In this document: positions 36,477 through 47,900 of the stretch, piece after piece
Layout: each line of letters begins with the position of its first letter
Position numbering within the stretch: the first letter of the stretch is position 1
Source: Paramecium sonneborni
Taxonomy: Eukaryota > Ciliophora > Oligohymenophorea > Peniculida > Parameciidae
Direction of reading: 5' to 3'
Length of the DNA: 64,000 nucleotides
Assembly (NCBI GenBank): GCA_905182985.1
Contig: CAJJDN010000029.1
Location: 64,662-128,661, forward strand
The notes under the pieces: model-generated
What the model was told of the DNA's origin: nothing
The model's input: the letters and a program-made list of their open reading frames with translations, nothing else
The model's database searches: none
Program-made: the position numbers and the translations under genes

Positions 36477-39117
36477 ATGAATAATTCTGATATCGAATAA
36501 CTTATTGAAAACTACGAAGATGATCAATAAGTTTAAATGAATCAGCCTACAACACTTGATTTTAATTAGGATAGACAAGGCATAGTGCCTGAGTAACATC
36601 GATTTTCCTCTACAAAATTTAGAGAGAGATTATCATCTATTGATCCTCTTAATTGGGCAAAAAATATTAAGATGCCTGAAAATGACTATTATTCTTATCC
36701 TTGTAGTTTGGAATAGGCTGAGCTACATAGATAATGTCATTATATTCAACCAGATTAAGACTTTTTAGATAAAACAGATGCTTAAGAATGTCCTTGTTGC
36801 AAGTATTATGATGTCATTAATTTTAGTAAACCATTAAATCGAAAACGTATTAATTTTCTTACAGTCAACATGTGGTAATTATTAGTATAGGATTATGGTA
36901 TAGCTGCCCCATTATATTTTACTTTTTTAAAATTCTAAATGGTTTTATTTGTCATAATATTTTGTGTATATGGCATTTTTTTCATTAATGAAGTTAATTA
37001 AACTTGCAATAATTTTGACAAATAGATATGTTTAAGTGATCCTGATTTGATAAATGAATATTAAAATGCATGCGAACTAAATACTATTTATATGTTTGTT
37101 GCTTTGGATCCTTTTCTTTCTTAAATTGAATGTTCTGCTAAAATTGATATTGAATAAGGTGGAAGTGGATTTAAATTAACTTATATTCAAATAGCAGCAT
37201 TTATTATTTTCTTAATAAATATAATGTTACCATTAGAATATGAAATAATTATCAGATATAAATAAATTAAATATTGGGATAAAGAACCAGTTAATCATGT
37301 AACAGAAAATAAAAAGTCTGTTTATGTAAGACATTTACCATATAAAATGACATCTGAAGAAATACAATAAACTATTTGCACAGGTATTGCCATGAATACT
37401 TTTGATCAAGTGGCAAAAAAATCAGTTTTGTTTTAGACTAAGAATGTCATTTAAGAATTGGTTTATATATATGATATACATGAAGTTAATGAAATGAATA
37501 TAGATAGAGAAAATACTTTACTTGATTTTATGGTTACATTAGAATAGATTAAAGAATTAAAGGAAACAGGAATGATCACTACATTTACTGATAAGTAAAT
37601 AAAAACTTATAAAACATTTACAATTGAAATACTTGAAGAATTATTCAAATAATAATTAAATGATATAGTCTACAAGACATAAAAAATAAAATCTTATTTA
37701 AAAAATGGACTACCTTTTACAAATAAGGTTATCATCAAATTTGAAACAACAGAATAAAGGGATGCCGCTTATTTACATTATCGAAAGAAATGGTATTAGA
37801 ATGTAAATTATAATAAATATAAATTAGTTACTAATTAGATATGAAGTGATGAAATAATAGAATAAATTGAAAAAACTATAAAAAAAATAAATTGCTGATT
37901 CTTCTTCATATATGGATAGTCGAACAGTTTCAGTTGATTAATTACAAATTCAAAATGAAGATGTAGAAATACAAAAAGCAAGAATAAGTTTGTTTAATTA
38001 AAATACTTATTTGGCTAAATAGTAATCTGATTATAGTAATAAATATGTTGAGTAAATTCATTATTAAATGGGAGTTAAGAGGGGATTTAGTATTAATGGA
38101 ATTTTTTGGGAGAATTTAGGTATGGATACTTTTAAAAGATTAAAATTCCGTTTAAAAGCCATATTTACTGCAGCTATTGCAAGTTTTTTATTAATGGGAA
38201 CTTTTGAATTAATTTATTTTTATTAAAATAATCCTAATTAAAAAGATAAGAAATAAAATGGATAACTGTCTACTTGGGAAAAAGTTTTTGCTAATTTCTT
38301 AGCTATTTTAGTCACATTTCTATCTAGTTATACAACATTAACAATATTGGGATAAATGGCAAAGAGTAGAAGAAGTACATTTATTGAAGTTGAAGAAAGT
38401 ATAATGCATTTTTTTGTAATCATTTAATATTTTCTTATTTAATTTTTCCCTTATTTTGCAACTTTTGAAATTTGGGGAGGAAAAAACAAAATTGTTGCTT
38501 GTTATGATTTAGTCACTTTATCTCTTCATAGAATAATATTTAAACAAATTTTTCATACATTTCATATAAGACATACTAAATTTTGGCTTAGAAAAAGGAA
38601 AGCATTGAAAAATTTCACTCCCAAAAAGTTTTTTTAAGGATAATTAAATTAAATTATGACTCCTGCTTTTTTATCATAAAGAGGTAGATAATTTAATATG
38701 TTATTTATATTAACAACAGCATTATGCTTGATTTATATTTGTCCAGTTGCAGTGCTATTTTGTCTTGCATTTACAATATATATATTCTTTTGGGATAAAT
38801 ATGCTATTACTCATAATTATTAAATTGATAAAAGATTTACTATTGATTTATTTAGTCATTAAATTAAATGCTATTAAATAGTTGTATTACCATTTAACAT
38901 TTATTTATTTCTAAGATTATTTTGGAGATTTAATTGGGTAATTTATGGGGCTTTTAGTGTAGGATTAGTAATGATCATTATTATAATCTTTAAAAAAGAA
39001 ATTGTGAAGTTTATTGTCTTTAAAGTTTGTAGATTGAAAAAGAAAAGGCCCTAAGTTGAATTTAGAGAAGAATCCTTCTTTAAAAGTTATAATAATTTTT
39101 TTTAAAGTAAAAGATGA
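36477..39117 (+). CDS. OSCA/TMEM63-like multi-pass membrane protein, putative ion channel
   Basis: 871 residues with one intron at 37803-37827 (25 nt). The N-terminal 130 residues are cytosolic with a Cys pair cluster (QECPCCKYYD). Two hydrophobic helices follow (FQMVLFVIIFCVYGIFFI; YIQIAAFIIFLINIML), then a long cytosolic domain beginning SVYVRHLPYKMTSEEI, which looks like the RRM-like domain between early helices of OSCA/CSC1/TMEM63 proteins. Five or six more helices follow, such as AIFTAAIASFLLMGTFELIY and LTTALCLIYICPVAVLF, and a basic tail. In the family these are mechanically or osmotically gated cation channels or scramblases of the plasma membrane. The helix count is lower than a canonical OSCA, so an anoctamin-like or ciliate-specific relative is possible. 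Confidence 0.68.
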
Positions 39118-39311
39118 TATCTATAATTTAAGGTTTAAGGATTGAATCATTAACTGAAATTTTAGTTAATTCATTTAAAATGAATGAAAACGATTCCGCA
39201 ATAAGAACTGAATGATATTTATCATATAATGAGCAATTTCAATTTTATCAATATCATTTTTATTATATATTTTTTTTTTTTAAATAAAGTAATAATGAAA
39301 AATCTATAATT

Positions 39312-40691
39312 TCATTTTAAACTAGTGCTTTTTTTCAATTTTGAATTTTAATTTATGTTTACATTCTTAAATAAATCAATTAACTTTTGTCGACCTCTTT
39401 CTCTATTTTAAATTATAAAATCATGTTTCAACAAATCTCTTAATGAGGTTCTTTTTTCATGATTCTAAAATAATAATAATATTAATAATAACTTTAATTA
39501 AACATTATTAAGTAAAATCTTAAAATATATGGCTTCTATGTTTGTTTATTTTAGGAGCAGGTTAATTAACTATATTGTACATAACTCTTATAGGATGTTC
39601 ATTAAAATATGGAGGATTTTATTCTGAAAGTTCAAATGCTATAATTCCTAAACACCAAATATCCGATGTTTCTTATATAATTTATTTTTCTATTATTTCT
39701 GGAGCAATCCAATAAGGATCCTTATCTTTTTTAAATTCATTTTTGTAATCCATTATCAATAATTTAATATCACCTTTATCATTAATTAATACTTTTTTAG
39801 AACTTAAATGTTTGTGAATCTTGCCTTTAAAATGCAAATATTTTAAAGCTAACATTATTTGATAAAGGATATATCCAATTATTGATTCCTCAATCTTCTT
39901 TTCATAAATTTTCATCAATTTTCTTAGGTTCCCAAAATTCATATACTCTTATATTATGAAGCTAAAATTATTATTATTTGATAATATTACAAGCATCCAC
40001 TATAAAGATAAGTTTCATAATATTTTATAACATATGGACACTCTAATTGTTGAATTAAAGTTATTTCTCTTTTCAATTGATAACAATTAAAATTATCATA
40101 AAATTTAAATACTTTAGCAGCCAAAACCTTATTTAGTCTTCTATCAATGATTTTATAAAGTTTACAATTTACCCCTTTATCTATTTATTCATTGAATATA
40201 TAATTTTGAGCAGGATTTTCAATTAAAAACTCAGTTTACGTCACCTCATTAATTTTTTATTTAAATGATAATTCTTTTCCATCATATATTTCAAGTATAG
40301 AGATAAAATTAACAGTATCTTTGGCAATTTCATTTCTACTTACACCACTATTATGTATTTCTTTTTCTATTTCTACATTAAGACCCTTAAGACCTAAATT
40401 TGCATCTTAATCAATTTTTAATTCCTCTTTCAAATTCTTTTAGTTTTAGATTAAATTCTGTATTTCTAAAATACACTCTGGTAATTTATGAGTTCTCACT
40501 TCTTCAGGAAATTCGTTAGTCTCCACAATTTGTTTTTGATCAGCATCAAGATGAGATGCCCATTCTCTAGGAACCCCAATCAATTTTCCTGTGATTGGGT
40601 CTCTTTTAATACTTATGCATTTCTTAACATCAAAGACTTTAATTTCTGAATTCGACTTAGATAAAGATTACTACGATTATTTGTTTCCCAT
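39312..40691 (-). CDS. CRIB-like, PAK/STE-type pseudokinase
   Basis: 440 residues after removing introns at 39990-39962 (29 nt) and 39492-39465 (28 nt). N-terminus MGNKQSQQSL fits N-myristoylation. Residues of about 30-50 (DPITGKLIGVPREWASHLD) match the core of a p21-binding CRIB motif (TG...G.P..W). A kinase-like domain of the STE/PAK type follows: the beta-3 lysine is present (LAAKVFKF) and APE is present (WIAPEIIEK), with SDIWCLGIIAFEL after it. The catalytic loop, however, reads IHKHLSSKKVLI, so the HRD aspartate is His, and the DFG position reads IMDYKN. Phosphotransfer by the usual mechanism is therefore unlikely. Probable role: a membrane-tethered, Rho-type GTPase-responsive scaffold or allosteric regulator. 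Confidence 0.88.
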
Positions 40692-41193
40692 TTATTTTAA
40701 TGAAATCATATCATAATGTATTAATTCAAAATAATTTATTATTGCTTGTATTATATAAAAGTATATTTAATTTAGAATATCATTATAACCGAGATGAGAC
40801 TGTTAGAATTAAATTTATATTCAATACTATGAAATAGGTATAAACTAATATTATTCTTTAGTTATTAATAAATTTATATATATTTAACTACTTTCAAGAA
40901 TATTTTGCAAATAACTATACTTTTAAAAACTTTCTTTTTTTAATTTTGAAAAGACACTTAATTGAATTAATTGATATTCTATCTTAAGATAATTTTTAAG
41001 TTTTTACATATTAGGAGAACTTAAGCCATTTTAGAATTATAAAAATTGATTATTGAATTATTAAATTTTTAAAGAGAATCATTTTATTAAATTTACTTCA
41101 AATAAATCAATAATTTTATCAATAATGTTACAATAAATTAGAATTGCTATAAGTATTTTTTAAGGTCTTATATAATTAGCAGTGTGTTTAAAC
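40692..41193. other. Intergenic region
   Basis: About 500 bp between the start of the CRIB-like pseudokinase and the stop of the next minus-strand frame. Very AT-rich; no gene seen. Probably holds the pseudokinase promoter. Confidence 0.55.
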
Positions 41194-41990
41194 TCATTTA
41201 AATAATGTTAATTATTGTTTTTCTACATTTTAAAAATTAATACCTAATTTAATTAAATTGGGATGATTCATTTTAATAAAATAAGATTAAAATATGAATA
41301 AGTTCCTTTTTTTTCTTGATTAACTTTGATTGAACCATTAAAATAATATTAAAATTCATTATAATAAACAGCAACTTACATGCTGTAAGTAGAATATTAT
41401 TGTATATGCTTCATCACTTTAAGAGTTCTGAGCAAAAGTTCATCAAAAAATTAAGCAGATTCTAAATATGGTTATTTTTATTGTTTAAAACTAATAGGAG
41501 ATTTAACCTCAATTGATTTATGTTCTTTAAAAAATAATTCGAAATCTTTTAATATGGTCTTACGATCGTGGAACAAGAAAAATATTTCTAAGAAGATTAA
41601 TTTAGTTAATATTAGAGAAAAGTTACGATGAAGCTTTGATCCATAATACTGCTTTATTCAATGGTTCAATGCTTTCTTTATAATTATCATCAAATTTAAG
41701 AGATAGCCTAAATTTTTGTTAATTTAGTAAGCGAATAAGGATCTGAAGTTTAAGAATTCTAAAGAGTTGAAGATATAATCTCTTAAACTTTGAAAATGAT
41801 ATCATGAGCAGTTTGAACTTAATCTAAATATTCCTGAATATTCATTTAATATTCTCTTTTAGCTCTAATTTTAAATTAGATTAGACTATTTCTTCATCAA
41901 ATAATTGATCATATTCTGTTGTGTTATTGATATCTGGAAGAATAGCTTGATGACTTGTAGTTCGAAATCTAGATTTCTTTATAAAGAAAT
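41194..41990 (-). CDS. Unresolved gene, possibly degenerate
   Basis: Clearly protein-like minus-strand text occurs but switches frame. Near 41970 reads RTTSHQAILPDINNTTEYDQ, near 41830 VQTAHDIIFKVQEIISSTLQ, near 41690 KFDDNYKESIEPLNKA. From about 41650 to TGA 41194-41196 one good frame reads KLIFLEIFFLFHDRKTILKD, then AQFFDELLLRTLKVMKHI, ending NHPNLIKLGINFQNVEKQQL. A 16-nt intron (GTATTATGGATCAAAG) would fix the last junction, but no GT...AG solution in the normal size range joins the first parts, and no ATG is evident. It could be a real gene with sequence errors or a young pseudogene. Family unknown. Confidence 0.35.
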
Positions 41991-42256
41991 TGATAAAATT
42001 AATAAATGATATAGGATAGGAATAATAAATAATAAAATAAAAATAGAAAAAAATAATTTTAGGAATGTTCTAAAAGGAAAGTTTAGGATAGTAATATAAA
42101 AAAGAAAGATTGAAAATAAGATAAAATGAATGAATACTTTGAATATAAAAATTTAATAAACTTCTTCGTTAGTTGAATATTATTTTAATTTATCTGTTTA
42201 TAAATGTTCCACTCATACTTAATGCCGAAATTAGGAGGTATAGTAAATAAAATAAT

Positions 42257-43075
42257 ATGATAGACCCAATGAATTGTATAATTTAAGGACAGAATGGGAA
42301 AGGAGGATTGTATTTAGGAAATATAGAGAGTGCTGGTAATGGTAAATTATTAGGCCATTATGATGTTGGTGCAATATTAGCTGTAATGAGTACAAAAGAT
42401 TACACATATGATGCTCATATTGCTCATAAGGTATATAATAATTTAGAATAGAATAGTTTATTAGAGTAGATGATGCAGACTTTGTAAATTTAAGTAAGCA
42501 TTTTGATGAAGCTATGGATTTTATAGATGTTAATCGATAGTAAACAAATGTATTGGTACATTGTCATGCAGGTGTTTCAAGATCTGCAACAATTGTAATT
42601 GCTTATCTAATGAAAACTTAAAACATGTCGTTGGAATAAGCATTTAAACATGTCTAAAACTAAAGACGTATTGTTAATCCAAATCCTGGATTTATGAGGC
42701 AACTCAAATAATATGAATCAAAATTATAGGGTTCTAACTCTCTTAGAACTTCAACTGTCAAATAGAATGAGAGATAACACTCTTAAAACAATCTTCGTCA
42801 AAGTTAATATGTTTAACATCCTTCAGAAAGTTACAATTCTCTTTACCAACAATATTAACCAAATCGCTAATATCATAGTGCTACAGATTTGATGAGATAA
42901 TCTCAATATAATTATGAAAGACTTAACTCAAGGTAAATTTTATGTTATTATTTATTTTAGATAAATGCATTATCCCTATATGCCATAACATTATGCACCA
43001 TATGTTAGAAATTACAGTGTACCATATGGATAGAATCCTTTACACTTTTCTACTTATAGATAGGGATGTTATTGA
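42257..43075 (+). CDS. Dual-specificity protein phosphatase
   Basis: 254 residues after removing introns at 42431-42456 (26 nt) and 42933-42960 (28 nt). The active-site signature HCHAGVSRSA (Cys94, Arg100) is intact, with the general-acid aspartate supplied by the loop YRVDD or nearby (RVDDADFVNLSKHFDEAM). The stretch SRSATIVIAYLMKTQNMSLEQAF continues the DSP fold. The first 50 residues (GGLYLGNIESA) match the typical DSP start. The C-terminal 90 residues are Gln/Tyr/Ser-rich low complexity (SLYQQYQPNRQYHS), probably unstructured. Predicted to dephosphorylate Tyr and Ser/Thr, perhaps on MAP kinases. Starts MIDPMNCIIQGQ; an internal Met five codons on is also possible. Stop lies 33 bp from the stop of the convergent pseudokinase gene. 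Confidence 0.92.
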
Positions 43076-43108
43076 TTTTATATAGTATAAAACTTAATAG
43101 TCTGATCA

Positions 43109-44701
43109 TCACAAAATACTTTTCGAAAACATAAATTATTTCTCTTAACTTGTCTTTTCACTTTCTATTTGAGTTTTAAATTATTCAAACATTCTCAATT
43201 TCTCATGATTCTCTTTTGAAGGTCTTTTCGATTGTTGATTCTGCTCTAATTAATGCATCAACTCTTGTATTGAATTATTCTCTTCAAGTACTAATCATTA
43301 TATCATATACTAAAAATACCTGATTCCTCATCTATTATTTTCTGTTATTTTTCAAAGTGTTTTGAAAATTCATTTTATTCACATAATTCAATTATTGTTT
43401 TTAATGAAGGTAGATGTTGTTTTCTTCGTTCTACTTTAGGTTTTAATTTCTATTTTATATTTATAAACCAATGATGTTTAATTGCTTCTTCTAATTTTAT
43501 TCTATTCTCTTTTTTATCAAGTAGTCTTCTCATTAAATCTAATTGAGATGCACAATACACCATTTTATGCTTATCTTAAATTAAGTAATTTATACATTAA
43601 GTATTCTTATCAAGTTGTGATAAATATTCTTCTGCTTTATCAATTAAATCGAATTAAATTTTATCTACTCTTTCATCTTTTCTTTTTTGATGTACATAGA
43701 ATGTCAAAAAATATAATACAATTCCTATTTAATATATATCGCTTTCTACTGATGGTTTTGCAATACCCTATTAAATTTCAGGAGCTATGTAGCTCTCATG
43801 CACATTTGATAAGTATTAATCAAGTGGTTCTTAGTCAATTCTACTTATAAATGCCATATTAACAATAAATAATTAAAGATATGAAGATTAGGTATTGATA
43901 AGGATGTTGCTTGGAGTAATGTTACCATGATAAATGTTATTTTTTCTTAAAAATTTAAGAGATTACAATAATTACAAAATTATCTAAAATTAAGTAAGTC
44001 AAAAATACTGATGCTAATTGTGATTGATCTAAAATCAAACCTTAATTTAGGAGATCTAATAATTTCTCACATCTAAAATATTCATATATTAAGTATATAT
44101 AATGATGATCTTCATACACCCATTTTAGGTCTAACAAGGATGGGTGTTTAATACTTCTTAAGGTTTAAATTTCACTATTTAAAATGTCAATTGGTGAGGA
44201 GGCTCTAATAGAATGGACATAAGCGGTATAATATTTTTTGGTTTTTTTATGTTGAATAATATAATAATCTTTGATGATCTGTTCCAATAATGAAAACTTA
44301 TTTGAAAAGTTAGTTAATTTGCAAAAGGATTTCAATTTAGGCATCCATTCTGAATATTGTTATTTGGTATTAAAGAACAACAAAAGATGACCCGTTGCAC
44401 TTGATAGTTATATAGCAGAGAGATCAAATTTGGAACATTATTTCAATTTAGTAATTCTACAATTTGATAGTACTAAATATTGATCAGCAATAACAAGTAA
44501 ATTAGGTATGAGTAATACAGATATATTGAGGAAACTTTCTTAGATGCTGGAATATATGATTAAATTTGATTTTAGAATAGGAATGGTTTTATTGATTTCA
44601 TCCATTTAATTTTCAGGTAAATTAGTTAGACAAGTCTATTTAAATATTTGGGATGGTATTTCACTAACTAGATTAAGAATTCTTGAAAAATCAATGTTCA
44701 T
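43109..44701 (-). CDS. PH-like domain plus pseudokinase
   Basis: 512 residues after removing introns at 44008-43984 (25 nt) and 43319-43291 (29 nt). Residues of about 40-150 resemble a PH domain: short beta-type strands (LLVIADQYLVLSNCRI) ending in an amphipathic helix with a central Trp (QYSEWMPKLKSF). A kinase-like domain follows: TLRSIKHPSLLDLKWVYED and YIYLIYEYF match the N-lobe and hinge, but the beta-3 strand reads YTAYVHSI without a clear lysine. The catalytic loop is NIYHGNITPSNILIN (HRD changed to HGN), the DFG position is FIVNMAF, while IAPE and ESDIYQIGIVLYFL persist. Catalytically dead by these residues. The C-terminus is a Gln/Glu/Lys coiled segment. Likely a phosphoinositide-linked scaffold. 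Confidence 0.87.
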
Positions 44702-44980
44702 TATTTAAAATTATTAAAATTAAGGATTTAATTAACTAAAAACCTTTTGAATTGTTATTGATGTCTATTTGGATAAGGAATATATGGACAAAAATACAAA
44801 TAATATAATCTCTTATTATAAAATTATATATATAATCATAGAACACTAATGGGGGGATTGGTTTTTATATTAAAAATAATGAAATACTTTATTTAAAGCA
44901 AAGAACATGATGTATTAAATGAATTAATAAAAATAGTGGTATTCTATTGTGTTTTGATAAATATTAATTTAAATAAATAT

Positions 44981-47900
44981 ATGGACGTGAAGAAGAGTAA
45001 GAAGAAACCAGAATTGATAGAACAGTTATATGTTGGGAATTACATTGATGTTTTCCATCAAGGAAGTAAACAATATAAGTTGGCATACATTTTATAAAAA
45101 AATGAAAAAGAAATAGAGATTACATATGATGGTTTATCAAGGAAGGAGAATGAGGTATAATATGTATATTAAAAGTATATAGACAATAAAATTATCGTAA
45201 AATAGGATAAATTTTGCTAGAAGATTTACATTAAGTAAGTAATTATTTAGATAAAAAAGATTTCACAGGAGAAGATTTTAGATCAAGTAAGACCTAAAGA
45301 GATTATCTAAAATATTCAAGAGAGGAATGTGAGAAAAATACAAAGGAATTAATTTAAATAATGTAAAATAATTTTTAAGGACTTTCTCCAATTGAAATAT
45401 GTTAATCTGTACGTGTAAGACAATTCATTTGGTTAGACATGATACTTTCTAGTGAATTTTCATCAAAAGAATTGTCTATAGCATTGGAATATATAAAAAC
45501 TTACTATAACTTTATAAAGTGGTATTTTGAACAGTTTCCAAAGTACTTTGCAGATGTAAACAAATATTCTCACTAACTCAGTATATGAGATTCCAAAACA
45601 ATTAAGAATTGTACATCCTAGATGAACGAGTGTCAATAGCAGCATGTCTTTAAGAAGTGTGTGAAGCCTTTTGTATGCTATTTGGTTCCATATGGAGAGT
45701 TTTGAAGCCAGAAAATTCCTTTTTCTATGTACTCCAATTAGAATTAATTATAAGTTGAATTACGATAATTTGTAGTAGTAATTGGATAAATTCTTTCCAT
45801 CAACAAATACATAAGGTTTTGCAACGAGTCCTAACATTGAAGATTGGAAACTCTATTCAGGTGCTACTGATATAATGAAATCCATTAAGAAGACTTGGCC
45901 ATTTTATTTGAGAACTATGTCATTTTTTAGATCAAAAGGAGGATTATAAGCTTGGGAAGGATTATTAAAATAATAGGAAAATTCTGAATATAATTATATT
46001 CCTCTCAAAGCTATGAATAGAATTGTAATTACGTAGTAATATTTATCATCTTATTATTAATTGCCAGAATAGATAACTATGGCAAAGAAGACATTTGAAT
46101 GGTTATAAAATAGAGTAAACAATTTGACTGTTTAAGATATTAAAGATACAGATATTGATTAAATTAAAGAACTTACTTCAGAATATTAATACTATTTTTC
46201 AAAATGTTATCCAGAAGATTAACTTAATAAATTGACTGATGAAATATAATTCTAATTGTCTTTGAAATTTTTAAAATCTTCATTTTTAGAGAAGAGAGTT
46301 AAGGGTATAAGTGAAATTAAAGATTTTACAGAAAAACTTAAATTTGAATAATAGACAAATTAAAAATTTAGAAGTTCAGTAAATAAAGATGATTTAATTG
46401 GATGGATAACATAAAATCGAATATTGGATTATACACTTTTAGGAGATTCTGTTCATCCAGAATTGATTAAGAGATCAAGTGATATAGCAGTATTCTTATG
46501 TAGAAATCAAGCATTTCCTATAGATTATATAGATAAGATATGGACAAATAATTATGATAAACATGAAACTACTTAATTAGCTTTATATGAGTTTTTTAAG
46601 ATTGTTTCACCATATTTAAGTTTTTTAGGAATTGAAAAACTATATAATCACATTTCTGCTATTCCCTACTCTAAATATAATGAAAATGTTGTAAGTATGA
46701 TCAAAACATTTACTGAATCAGCATTATCACAGAAATTTCATGAATAGCAATTACAATTGAAATCAGAAAATAGATATATGACATTTAATTAACTATGGGA
46801 ATTATTGCTAGATCGAGATGATTAATTAACAAATAATCTAATTTAAGAATAATGTTTTTCTGCAGCTAGACAAATCATTTCATAAATTCCATAAACTAAA
46901 TAATTCATCTCCTATTATTTTAGTAAATGCTTTGAATTAATAGGCAGTCATTAATCTGTCTATTAAGCCATTAGTTTTGTGCACTATTTCTTAGACAAAT
47001 AATTTAAAGATGATTTTAATGGCAAAAGAGAATTGATACAATCTACAGATGATAAATATAATATAATTGAACTCTTTGTTAAAGATATTGAAGTCTATAT
47101 GGATAAAGTTAGATCATATTTTAAAAATGAAATCCCTTAAGATATAGTGATTAATGGAGTTTAAAAGTTTAGTTAAAATGTTTTCTTTAGATTACAAATG
47201 CTTAATTATCTACTCATATAGACTCATCTTAAAATTAATTATGATTAAAGTGTAAGATTATGGGAGGCTTTATCTGCAAAAACAAAAGGTGGAATCTAAA
47301 AAAAAGAATTGAATAAGATACTAATTAATAATTAATCAATGGATATTAATTCATTTAGAATTTGTGATTACTATTTTGATAAAGAAGGTGAATCCAAATT
47401 CTTCAAATCAGTTTTATGTAATCCTGATAGAAATGATTTCGAAAAGTATCTTTTTATTTATATTATTAGTTATACAATTGAAGATTTTGAATTGTTTTAA
47501 GTTTTCTTTAAATCATATAACCAATCTCGCCAAATCATCAAATATTTTAGCAACTCTTCTAGGTTTTTAGTAAATGATCACAATTTTGAAGGTAAATCAG
47601 CAATTTGGCATATCTTTGCTAAGGTTGAAGATCAATATCTTTTAGAATCAATCTCATATTTTATTATTAATCTGTATACACAATTTAATTAAACTCTTGA
47701 TTAATAATCAGATAAAATCTATTAAGAAATGATGGACAAATGCTTAGATTTAATTCAATAATAATGTCCAAGTTTAACCACTAGATCAATTAATCTTTTA
47801 CTATAATTATTCAACTATTTTTAGAGTGGACCTCCTTCTAAGAAATCCTCTAAACCTTAAAATTATATTCAATTCAAAGTATAATTTTTGTAACCCAATA

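Noticed and set aside
42931..43075. Read-through C-terminus without the last intron in the phosphatase at 42257
   Set aside because: Removing 42933-42960 gives a multiple-of-three length and a matching Gln/Tyr-rich tail; retention breaks the frame.
43482..43850. 122-codon plus-strand frame
   Set aside because: Antisense to the pseudokinase C-lobe, which has clear kinase motifs on the minus strand.
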